A stretch of DNA of 6,983 nucleotides, taken from contig JABUUT010000071.1 in the NCBI GenBank assembly GCA_021443045.1, positions 5,644-12,626 of the forward strand, given 5' to 3'. Below the pieces are notes generated by a model, which saw only the letters and a program-made list of their open reading frames with translations, was not told the DNA's origin and did no database searches. Below, in pieces: positions 1-6,185 of this stretch. Numbering within the stretch: position 1 is the stretch's first letter; the number at the start of each line of letters is the position of its first letter. The DNA is from Fibrobacteraceae bacterium. GTDB taxonomy: Bacteria; Fibrobacterota; Fibrobacteria; Fibrobacterales; Fibrobacteraceae. The position numbers and the translations under genes were made by a program.

Positions 1-27
1 TTGGGGAAAATGAGTAAATTTTGATAA

Positions 28-423
28 AAAAAAATCGCAACCTACGTGAAGTTGCAGGAATCCTACTTCTCCGAAAGCAATGCAATCGGTAAATGGGAAC
101 TTATTGGTTACAAGGGCCCTGGTTCTGCTGCAACAGGCTCGACCTCAGCTGCTCCTAAAACTCAAACAACCAGTTTCAAATATGAACAGGATGGCACCTA
201 TAGCAATGACGGCGGCACCATTGCTATGAGTAATGGGAGTCTTAGCGAAACAACTGTTTGGAAAGCCTCAAATCTTATTAAGTTGAATGAATGTGACGCA
301 AATAAAGAATGGGCGGTTAAAGCAACAGTTTCAAGTTCCGTAGTATCATTCTCTGCAAAGGTGCCTAGTGGTGACGCTGGATGCAAAACGCTCACACCCT
401 CTTTTGAAAACATTGGCCGATAA
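28..423 (+). pseudogene. Type IV pilin-like protein, C-terminal globular part only (probable remnant)
   Basis: The frame is open from 28; a GTG at 46 would give 125 residues. The start of the reading (ATYVKLQESY, then GKWELIGYKGPGS) resembles the region right after the long N-terminal helix in Fibrobacter-type pilins and pseudopilins. The end has two cysteines (83 and 113, counted from the GTG) that could close the C-terminal disulfide loop typical of pilins. What is missing is the type III signal peptide and hydrophobic helix (the FTLIE-type segment) needed for membrane insertion and filament assembly. TGA and TAA stand in frame at 22-27, next to a run of nine A, and no good ribosome binding site precedes the GTG. 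A 125-residue product could not be exported or assembled as a pilin, so I call it a remnant. Alternatives are a sequence or assembly error near the window edge, or a silent donor copy. The family call is from pattern memory and moderately sure; the truncation is seen directly. Confidence 0.55.
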
Positions 424-444
424 TCCTGCACGATTACGTAAATT

Positions 445-473
445 AAAAGGCTCTCCGTTTGGAGAGCCTTTTT
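445..473 (+). terminator. Intrinsic terminator after the pilin-like gene
   Basis: A perfect 12-bp stem (445-456 pairing with 461-472) with a four-base loop GTTT is followed by T residues (469-473). It lies 21 nt after the stop of the pilin-like frame and so should end that transcript. The A-rich left flank means it could also work on the minus strand. Its right arm contains GGAGAG, just upstream of a possible TTG start for the next gene. Confidence 0.88.
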
Positions 474-489
474 GCAACAACAGCGATAT

Positions 490-1014
490 ATGCCTCTGAA
501 GATACTTTATCTTTTAACACTGCCGATGCTTATATCGGTTATTCCCTACTCTGCCTCCTATGTTTTTGACGTTCCCCAGGGTTATGGCATTTTAAGCATT
601 GATTACTTTATTTTCTTGGTTATGCTTGCCGTGCTTCAAGAAAAAGCTTCTGGCAAATACAAAGGAATTTCGTTGGCAACATTTGTAGTTTTTACCTTTT
701 TTGTAATCATCGCCGACTGGATTTCGTTTTTTTACACCACCTATTACATGACGCTGGCCGATGTCTGGATTATTGCGTCCTATCATTGGTGGGGGCACTT
801 TGTATTTGTTTTAACGCCAATTGTTCAAGCCTTTGTGGTTTTGTTTGTGGCATTCTTATTTGCTAGAAAAATCAGGGTTTGCCTAAAAATTATCCACGGG
901 CTCGTTCAGAGACGTTTCATTGGCTTCCAAGTTCTATTACAAATGGGTTCCCATGATTATTCTGAACTAAAAATCTATATTGAACAAAGTCACCTTATTG
1001 AGAAAACAGTATGA
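490..1014 (+). CDS. Small multi-pass membrane protein of unknown function
   Basis: I do not recognise this 174-residue protein. It is very hydrophobic and rich in Phe, Tyr and Trp, with about four predicted membrane helices: residues 5-24, 34-50, 60-80 and 103-125. A basic, partly amphipathic tail of some 50 residues follows (RKIRVCLK... then RR near 141) and probably faces the cytoplasm. There is no lipobox and no catalytic motif that I can identify. The start is uncertain. ATG 490 has no Shine-Dalgarno. TTG 472 would add six residues and has GGAGAG at a suitable distance, but that sequence is buried in the terminator stem. The stop overlaps the start of the OpgB-like gene as ATGA, so the two are very likely translationally coupled. 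That suggests an accessory or substrate-handling role for the enzyme, which is inference. Its codons look more AT-rich than those of the downstream genes. Confidence 0.8.
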   Translation: MPLKILYLLTLPMLISVIPYSASYVFDVPQGYGILSIDYFIFLVMLAVLQEKASGKYKGISLATFVVFTFFVIIADWISFFYTTYYMTLADVWIIASYHWWGHFVFVLTPIVQAFVVLFVAFLFARKIRVCLKIIHGLVQRRFIGFQVLLQMGSHDYSELKIYIEQSHLIEKTV

Positions 1015-2642
1015 ACGATAGAGTAAAAAAGATTGCAATTGTTGCGCTAAAGATAATCGCCATTGAGGAATGTGTCTCCTACATTGTTTCCAATGGTTTT
1101 CTCACTCCCGATTCGTTGCCTGTTTCTCCTCTATTCATTATTTCCTTTGTTGTTTTGCTCGCTTTGTACTGGCGCTCGCATCCAATCAAAGTGCCACAAG
1201 TATTTATTGTTTTCTTCGTGACTTTTTTTGCCGTGCAGTTGAGGGCTAGCCTGGCGTGGTGCGCAAAGACATTCCCTTTGCAAGATGCCAACGCCGTTCT
1301 GCTCACCTTGGCCATGCCTTTTGATGAATTCGCTTATTCCATGGTCCATCAATACTTTGCCGCAACCATTCCCAATGCGTTGATTATCGCCTTTTTGCTG
1401 TCGGCACTTTCTTTGTTTATGCTGGGTGACTTATGGAAAAGGCTAATTCCTGCTCTTGTGTATTTTGTGGGGACCGTAGCCCTTTTTATTTACGAAACAC
1501 CGATTAAAGACTATGTGACCGCTCTCATCGGGGAGCCTGAAGACTGCGCCAGCTACTCGCCCTTTTTTGTGGAAAACTATGTCTACTCCGATTCTGTGAA
1601 AATCACCGTTCCCGAAAACAAGCGCAACCTCATTGTACTCTTTATGGAATCTATGGAGACCTCTTTTGCAGATAAATTAAACGGCGGTTATCTTGACGAG
1701 AATTTGATGCCAGAATTGACCCGCCTGGCACAGCAGAATGTAAACTTTGGCCGCAGCGGAAACCACATTGGAGGCGGTTTTGACACAAGGGGCGCAAGCC
1801 ACACCTTTGGAGCCACCGTGTCTAAAACATTGGGTGTCCCCATGGTACGGGTTTATAGCGAAACTCCAGCATACCTCTATTACAACAGTGTGTACAAAAC
1901 CCTGGACAAGCAAAATTACCATCAAGTATTTTTCCAGGGCAACCACGGACTTTTTCCCCAGTTCAAAAGGTACTTTCAAGACCAGACCGTAAAAGAAATA
2001 TACGGCCCCGACGATTTAATCGAAAGATTGCATATAAATGAAGAAGAAATGACCCGGAACCACGCTGCAAAATCAGTCCCCGACAAGGATGCCTTTGTTT
2101 TTGCAGAGCAAATACTGGATACTATTTCGGAGCCCTTTTCATTGACCTTCTTCACCATCGACACCCACAGCCCCTACGGTATTTACGACGGCGATTGTGT
2201 AAAGGCCACCGACGAAAAAAATAAGGACGAAATTCTCAAGGCCTGCGTGCAGTGTGTTTCCAAGCAGCTGGATTTGTTCTTAAGTTATATAAAAAGCAAG
2301 CCCTTCTACGAAAACACCACCATCGTTGTTTTTGGCGACCATCTGTTTATGGGTGACCGCCTGGTAAAAGAAAGCCCCAGCAGAAAATGGGTCAACATTT
2401 TTATAAACCCGGCCAAAAAACCCCTGCAAGAAGAAAATCGAATCTATACCGATGTGGACATGTACCCCACCATACTCAGCGCCATGGGCTACAACATCGA
2501 AGGTGAGAGGCTTGGCCTTGGCGTCGATTTGTTTGGCAACGAGAAAACTCTCGTCGAGCAAATCGGGCTGGATTCCCTGAACAAGGAAATCGAAAAACTG
2601 GTAGGCCATCTGACATACGAAAGCTACCGGCTTGTAAAATAG
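1011..2642 (+). CDS. OpgB/LtaS-family membrane phosphoglycerol transferase (sulfatase fold)
   Basis: This 543-residue protein has five predicted N-terminal helices (about 8-28, 38-55, 62-82, 119-139 and 144-162) and then a periplasmic alkaline phosphatase/sulfatase-fold domain from about 204 to 510. Expected family motifs are present in order: NLIVLFMESMET with the metal-ligand Glu213; GASHTFGATV with Thr265 as the likely nucleophile; a segment ending VPM like the GIPL of OpgB; FFTIDTHSPYG (Asp384-Thr-His386); and VFGDH with Asp443-His444 as metal ligands. The DTHSP motif and the pair Cys396/Cys415 fit phosphoglycerol transferase I (OpgB/MdoB) better than Gram-positive LtaS. Known relatives move phosphoglycerol from phosphatidylglycerol to periplasmic glucans or build polyglycerolphosphate; the acceptor here is unknown. 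It is shorter than E. coli OpgB, which is about 760 residues. Its start overlaps the preceding gene by ATGA, and its own SD is weak, consistent with coupling. I am confident of the superfamily and less so of the exact transferred group. Confidence 0.88.
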   Translation: MNDRVKKIAIVALKIIAIEECVSYIVSNGFLTPDSLPVSPLFIISFVVLLALYWRSHPIKVPQVFIVFFVTFFAVQLRASLAWCAKTFPLQDANAVLLTLAMPFDEFAYSMVHQYFAATIPNALIIAFLLSALSLFMLGDLWKRLIPALVYFVGTVALFIYETPIKDYVTALIGEPEDCASYSPFFVENYVYSDSVKITVPENKRNLIVLFMESMETSFADKLNGGYLDENLMPELTRLAQQNVNFGRSGNHIGGGFDTRGASHTFGATVSKTLGVPMVRVYSETPAYLYYNSVYKTLDKQNYHQVFFQGNHGLFPQFKRYFQDQTVKEIYGPDDLIERLHINEEEMTRNHAAKSVPDKDAFVFAEQILDTISEPFSLTFFTIDTHSPYGIYDGDCVKATDEKNKDEILKACVQCVSKQLDLFLSYIKSKPFYENTTIVVFGDHLFMGDRLVKESPSRKWVNIFINPAKKPLQEENRIYTDVDMYPTILSAMGYNIEGERLGLGVDLFGNEKTLVEQIGLDSLNKEIEKLVGHLTYESYRLVK

Positions 2643-2663
2643 CTTCCTTTATAGCCACTAAAA

Positions 2664-3482
2664 CTAGTTAATGCGAACAAAACTCCTCGGCACATTCAGG
2701 TGCCAGGTTCCCCTACTAAAACTTTTATTTCTGTCAATTTTTTTCACTGATATGCTTAAAAAAGGCTCACCGTCCCGCTCAAAAGAAATCACCTTTGGAG
2801 TTTTCACCCCATCAAATTCCTTGTATTCCTTCAAAAGTACCTTGCCGTTACTTCCCAATAGAGAAACCCAGGAAATATTTTCGCCACGCCCCTCACCGCC
2901 ACGGGCATCACCACTTTCTGAAATGGAGTCCAGCACAGCCAACTTAATGCCATATCTAAATTTTACTCCAGCTCCATTCTGGGCCAGCACCTCCACAGAG
3001 CCGTCTTCCAAAGTATCACGAGAAATTTCCTGTGCATTTTCAGGAACCAGCACCCCACGGAACAAATCGGCAACCTGATGGATATTCACCATGGGAACAG
3101 ATTTATCGCCTAAAAGCCCCACCATGTAGCCAGCACCTTCCATATAAGTTTTCTCAGTAGGAAAAGTTATTTTCCAACCATCTTCTTGCCACAACAACGA
3201 AGCCACCCCTACCCCCATGGGCCCAGTCAGCTCCATTCGATAACGCTTCCCGGGAACAGAAAAAATAACGGCATCCAAATTCTGGGTGGTTGGGCTTCCG
3301 TTTTTCTTTTGAGTAATGGTCAGGGAAAATTTGGCACGGAGGCTGTCTTGAATTTCAATTGGAGTTTCGGAACTTTGTTCAAGAAGGGTGGAGGAGTTTT
3401 CTGTTGAGGGGGGATTCTTTGTGGTAGCCGCACATCCCCATAAAAAAACAGCAAAGCCCCAAAGCAACAGCAGCCAGCGCAT
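2664..3482 (-). CDS. lolB: LolB-like outer-membrane lipoprotein
   Basis: This 272-residue protein has a short signal peptide with lipobox LWGC (Cys17), so the mature protein is lipidated. A Ser/Thr/Pro/Asn-rich linker runs to about residue 45. The rest resembles the LolA/LolB half-barrel fold: LRAKFSLTI, then YRMELTGPMG, then a Trp-containing strand, then a segment around 132-146 (VNIHQVADLFRGVL) matching the helix and L-x-G position of LolB. In E. coli LolB the protruding Leu68 lies in NPLG and is needed for inserting lipoproteins into the outer membrane; here the aligned position is Met89 in GPMG, still hydrophobic. LolB accepts lipoproteins from LolA and places them in the outer membrane. 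A Gly/Arg-rich insert sits at about 188-202. Only 3 nt separate its ATG from the stop of the TPR lipoprotein gene, so it is last in the operon. A DUF4292-type lipoprotein of unknown role is the main alternative. Confidence 0.7.
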   Translation of the reverse strand: MRWLLLLWGFAVFLWGCAATTKNPPSTENSSTLLEQSSETPIEIQDSLRAKFSLTITQKKNGSPTTQNLDAVIFSVPGKRYRMELTGPMGVGVASLLWQEDGWKITFPTEKTYMEGAGYMVGLLGDKSVPMVNIHQVADLFRGVLVPENAQEISRDTLEDGSVEVLAQNGAGVKFRYGIKLAVLDSISESGDARGGEGRGENISWVSLLGSNGKVLLKEYKEFDGVKTPKVISFERDGEPFLSISVKKIDRNKSFSRGTWHLNVPRSFVRIN

Positions 3483-3485
3483 AAA

Positions 3486-5405
3486 CTACTTCTTCTTTTT
3501 GCCCAGATATTTTAATGCTTCAGAATGGTTCGGGCGCATCTTCAAAAGTTTTTTGTATGCCTTGGTGGCATCCTGTTTTTTACCCAATGCCCCATATATG
3601 GCTGCTAAATGTTCCCAATAAACATAGTCTTCGCCAAGCATCTCCGAATCGGCCATCAGCATCACCTTCAACGCCTCATCATACATACCTTTGCGGTAAA
3701 GCCCCCAAGCCTTGGAATCCAAATAAGCATCGTTCGTCTTTTTACCGGCGGCTTCGTCAATGGCCATTGCCTGCAAAACCATGTTGTAACCCAACTCCAC
3801 TTCTTCGGGTGAGCGATTCAGGTCAATCAGCGTGTATCCATAGTAATTCAGCACATCTTCCCGTTCAATTTGCTCATTCTCAGGGGCACTTAACAAAGAT
3901 TCAAAAATCTTGAAAGATTCATCGTACCGTTCCAATCGTTCCAAATTCATAGCTATGCTCATACGCACATTTAACATGGAAGAATCAGCCCTAACAATGT
4001 CTTCCCAGAATAAGTGAGCCTTAACTCGGTTTTCCTTGGCATAGGCTAAACGCAAAGTATCGGACATGCCGTCGTTTTCTATTTTCCTCGCTTCAAGGGT
4101 TAAAATACGGGCGTAGGAATTTTGAATTTGTCTAAAACTGCGTTCCGCGTTTTCCCTAAGGGCGGCCATGGATTCTTTGCCAGCTACAGCAGAGGGTTTC
4201 CAATCGCTCCAAGCCCCCAAAAGGGAATCCAGCAGAGTGTAAGCCTTCTTGTACTCACCAGCAAACCCGTATGTCATAGCCAGCATGGGCTTAGAGCTAC
4301 CCAAAGAGGCAGAATCCATTTTTTCGGCATATTGCACGGCCAATGCATTTTCATTCTGTCGCAGTGCAATGTTGGTTAAAACCCTGTACGCCTCAACCAC
4401 GTAATTAGACTGTTCCGAAAGTAGCTCGGCAGCTTTTTTCAAATGAACCTTGGCACTATCCAGCTGTTCAAACAAAAAGTCATAGTGGCCTAAAAAATTA
4501 AGAATAAGGGGCGTGCGAACCTGATCCTCGTAATATTTTTTCTTCAAAAATTCATAGCCTTCCTTTCTCTTGCCGGCATCAAAAAAATAAGTCAACATAT
4601 CCACCACAATGGATTCGTCATCTTCCGAGGAGCCCGTCACGGTGTCGGCAATGGCTTTAGCCTCCTTTATCTTTTTTAGCACCACCAGCCCTTGTACATG
4701 CTTCGACAAAAGGGACTTGTCACCTGTGGCTTCGTAGGCCTCCTTAAAAAGGGCTACCGCAGCGGAATCTTTCTTTAAAGTAAACAGCAACTGAATTTGC
4801 CTCTGAAGGAGGCTGTGGATGTAATTAACCTGAGGAAGCAGCAAGGCGTATACCCGAACCAATTCTTTATGGTCCTTTATGGCTTCGAGGAACAAGGCAT
4901 AGTCGTAAAGCAGCGGCATGTCCTGGTTGTGGGAAGAATCGGCTGCCAGGCTAAAATACTTGCGCGCCGAATCCGCCTTGCCGTCATTAACGTACAATTC
5001 CGCCAAAAGGGCGTATTCAGAAGCCCTTGGGGTTCCCTTCAGCAGGTTTGCCTTTTGAGCTTGTTCCAGGGCCAAAGGTTCTAGCCCCTTATGGGAGGCG
5101 ATTCTTTCTGCATAGGCAAAGGCCAGGTATCGGCTTTTGGGGTCGGCTTCCGATGCTTTTTGCCACAACACCTCGGCCACATCGCTTTCACCCCGCATTT
5201 CCATTTCCAAAGCCCCAATAAAAGCCTGGTGAGCCAAGTCCATATTGGTTCTTGGATCAATTTCCCTAGCAGCAGATTTTAACACCAACGAATCTACAGA
5301 ACTCAAAGGCTCTGCAGTACTTTCTTTTTTTGCCGAAGAACCTGCGCAGGCCCCAAGCAAAAAAGAAAACGTCACAGCAGTCAATATGGAACTGAAAAAC
5401 CGCAA
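3486..5405 (-). CDS. Large TPR-repeat lipoprotein (LbcA-like scaffold candidate)
   Basis: From TTG 5405 this gives 639 residues beginning MRFFSSILTAV and ending the signal peptide in lipobox LLGAC (Cys20). A frame extension to TTG 5426 is possible, but it has no SD and overlaps the PASTA gene by 11 nt; TTG 5405 has AGAGG seven bases upstream and gives a classic 19-residue lipoprotein signal. The mature part is almost all alpha-helical TPR-type repeats, for example GALEMEMRGESDVAEVLWQK near the N terminus, AELYVNDGKADSARKYF, and near the C terminus LDSKAWGLYRKGMYDEAL and AAIYGALGKKQDATKAYKKL. The LDS-x-x-W-x-LY-x-x-G motif is typical of the TPR protein encoded beside lolB in Pseudomonas (PA4667, LbcA), an outer-membrane lipoprotein that carries the periplasmic protease CtpA to peptidoglycan hydrolases. 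The next gene here is lolB-like, which supports that match. No catalytic domain is visible, so it is probably a scaffold. The protein ends in a Lys-rich tail. Confidence 0.82.
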   Translation of the reverse strand: MRFFSSILTAVTFSFLLGACAGSSAKKESTAEPLSSVDSLVLKSAAREIDPRTNMDLAHQAFIGALEMEMRGESDVAEVLWQKASEADPKSRYLAFAYAERIASHKGLEPLALEQAQKANLLKGTPRASEYALLAELYVNDGKADSARKYFSLAADSSHNQDMPLLYDYALFLEAIKDHKELVRVYALLLPQVNYIHSLLQRQIQLLFTLKKDSAAVALFKEAYEATGDKSLLSKHVQGLVVLKKIKEAKAIADTVTGSSEDDESIVVDMLTYFFDAGKRKEGYEFLKKKYYEDQVRTPLILNFLGHYDFLFEQLDSAKVHLKKAAELLSEQSNYVVEAYRVLTNIALRQNENALAVQYAEKMDSASLGSSKPMLAMTYGFAGEYKKAYTLLDSLLGAWSDWKPSAVAGKESMAALRENAERSFRQIQNSYARILTLEARKIENDGMSDTLRLAYAKENRVKAHLFWEDIVRADSSMLNVRMSIAMNLERLERYDESFKIFESLLSAPENEQIEREDVLNYYGYTLIDLNRSPEEVELGYNMVLQAMAIDEAAGKKTNDAYLDSKAWGLYRKGMYDEALKVMLMADSEMLGEDYVYWEHLAAIYGALGKKQDATKAYKKLLKMRPNHSEALKYLGKKKK

Positions 5406-5412
5406 CGCCCTA

Positions 5413-5417
5413 CCTCT
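5413..5417 (-). promoter_or_regulatory. Ribosome binding site deciding the TPR lipoprotein start
   Basis: On the minus strand the sequence reads AGAGG, then seven bases (TAGGGCG), then TTG at 5405. The AG of the PASTA gene's TAG stop codon (5416-5418) forms the first bases of this site, so termination of one gene and initiation of the next are tightly linked. No comparable site precedes the longer alternative start at 5426. Confidence 0.65.
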
Positions 5418-6177
5418 AATCGACAATTACAAAGTTGACTTTGGAATCGGGCGGAAGGTAATCCCCTTCCTTCGGTGAAGTTTCAAGGACAGTCCCTGGG
5501 GCTTCACCATTCTCGCCCTTCTGGCGTTTAATCCTGCCCACCTTAAATCCAAGCTTTTCCAGCTCGCCATAAACCGCTTCAATCTGCATTCCCGAAAAAT
5601 CCGGAAGCATCTGCTTGCCTGTTGTAGCCCCTGCAGAAATCACAATGCGAACCGTATCGCCAACTCGGGCCTTTTCATCGGAACCGGGAATAGTGCGAAT
5701 AACAACACCACGGGGAATGCTCCTATGAGCTCCCTTTACCACGGGGCCCACAACCAGTCCCGCACGGGTAATAGAAATTTCAGCCTGTTTTTGACTCTTT
5801 CCCCGAAGGTCGGGTATGTCTACTTCTCTAAGGCCCAAACTCTGGGTAAGCTTTACGGTGCGGCCCTTCTTGGCTATGCGGCCGGCCTTGGGCATCTGCA
5901 CCAGAACCATTCCCGCAGGAACCAGGCTACTGTAGCGGCCCTCTTCGGTCCATTCATATTTAAAGCCAGCTTCTTCCAAAGCCTTTTCAGCATTTTCCTT
6001 GCTTAAGCCTTCCAACGCAGGAACTTCGCCGGTACTCGTCAGGGCCCCTGCAAAAATAGGCATTAAAATTTTATCTACTGCAAAAGCGATAATTACAAGA
6101 AGAACAATCCAAACAAGAAACGCCTTAACCACCGGCATTTTGCGGAGGTGGGCAACAACAGCCTTTAATTTATTCAT
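5416..6177 (-). CDS. Membrane-anchored protein with three PASTA domains, no kinase
   Basis: This 253-residue protein has a short basic cytoplasmic N terminus, one membrane helix at about 19-38, and three PASTA domains outside: about 52-113 (VPALEGLSKENAEKALEEAG), 119-182 (IPDLRGKSQKQAEISITRAG) and 190-253 (LPDFSGMQIEAVYGELEKLG). Each shows the family layout of a proline near the start, a helix ending in Gly, an E/K-x-P-x-x-G turn and a final beta strand. PASTA domains of Firmicutes and Actinobacteria penicillin-binding proteins and Ser/Thr kinases bind peptidoglycan fragments or beta-lactams, but here neither a kinase nor a transpeptidase is attached. Likely roles are binding cell wall in the periplasm or partnering another envelope protein; this is inference. 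ATG 6177 lies 8 nt after the Crp-family gene's stop, with only a weak, distant SD (AAGGG), suggesting coupling. The internal Met14 has no SD and would shorten the cytoplasmic part. Confidence 0.88.
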   Translation of the reverse strand: MNKLKAVVAHLRKMPVVKAFLVWIVLLVIIAFAVDKILMPIFAGALTSTGEVPALEGLSKENAEKALEEAGFKYEWTEEGRYSSLVPAGMVLVQMPKAGRIAKKGRTVKLTQSLGLREVDIPDLRGKSQKQAEISITRAGLVVGPVVKGAHRSIPRGVVIRTIPGSDEKARVGDTVRIVISAGATTGKQMLPDFSGMQIEAVYGELEKLGFKVGRIKRQKGENGEAPGTVLETSPKEGDYLPPDSKVNFVIVD

Positions 6178-6185
6178 AATAGGTA

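Noticed and set aside
10..24. Mini reading frame MSKF upstream of the pilin fragment
   Set aside because: Four codons with no convincing context; probably chance in a decayed region.
1..28. Possible promoter (TTGGGG, 16-nt spacer, GATAAA) ahead of the pilin fragment
   Set aside because: Only 3 of 6 and 4 of 6 matches to the consensus boxes, and AT-rich sequence makes such matches common.
1514..1529. CRP-like site TGTGA-N6-TCATC
   Set aside because: It lies deep inside the OpgB-like coding region, with no gene start nearby; 8 of 10 matches to the E. coli consensus is expected by chance at some place in several kilobases.
1677..1979. Minus-strand frame of 100 codons inside the OpgB-like gene
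   Set aside because: It lies opposite the conserved catalytic Thr region; no independent coding evidence.
2621..2645. Stem-loop as terminator for the plus-strand pair
   Set aside because: Six A/T-rich pairs, a 13-nt loop and only three T residues after CC; too weak to call.
2671..3078. Plus-strand frame of 135 codons opposite the LolB-like gene
   Set aside because: Antisense shadow of a well-supported lipoprotein gene; Ser/Pro-rich low-complexity translation without a ribosome binding site.
3515..3913. Plus-strand frame of 132 codons opposite the TPR gene
   Set aside because: Antisense shadow: no SD, odd composition and no recognisable domain, while the minus-strand frame has clear TPR repeats and a signal peptide.
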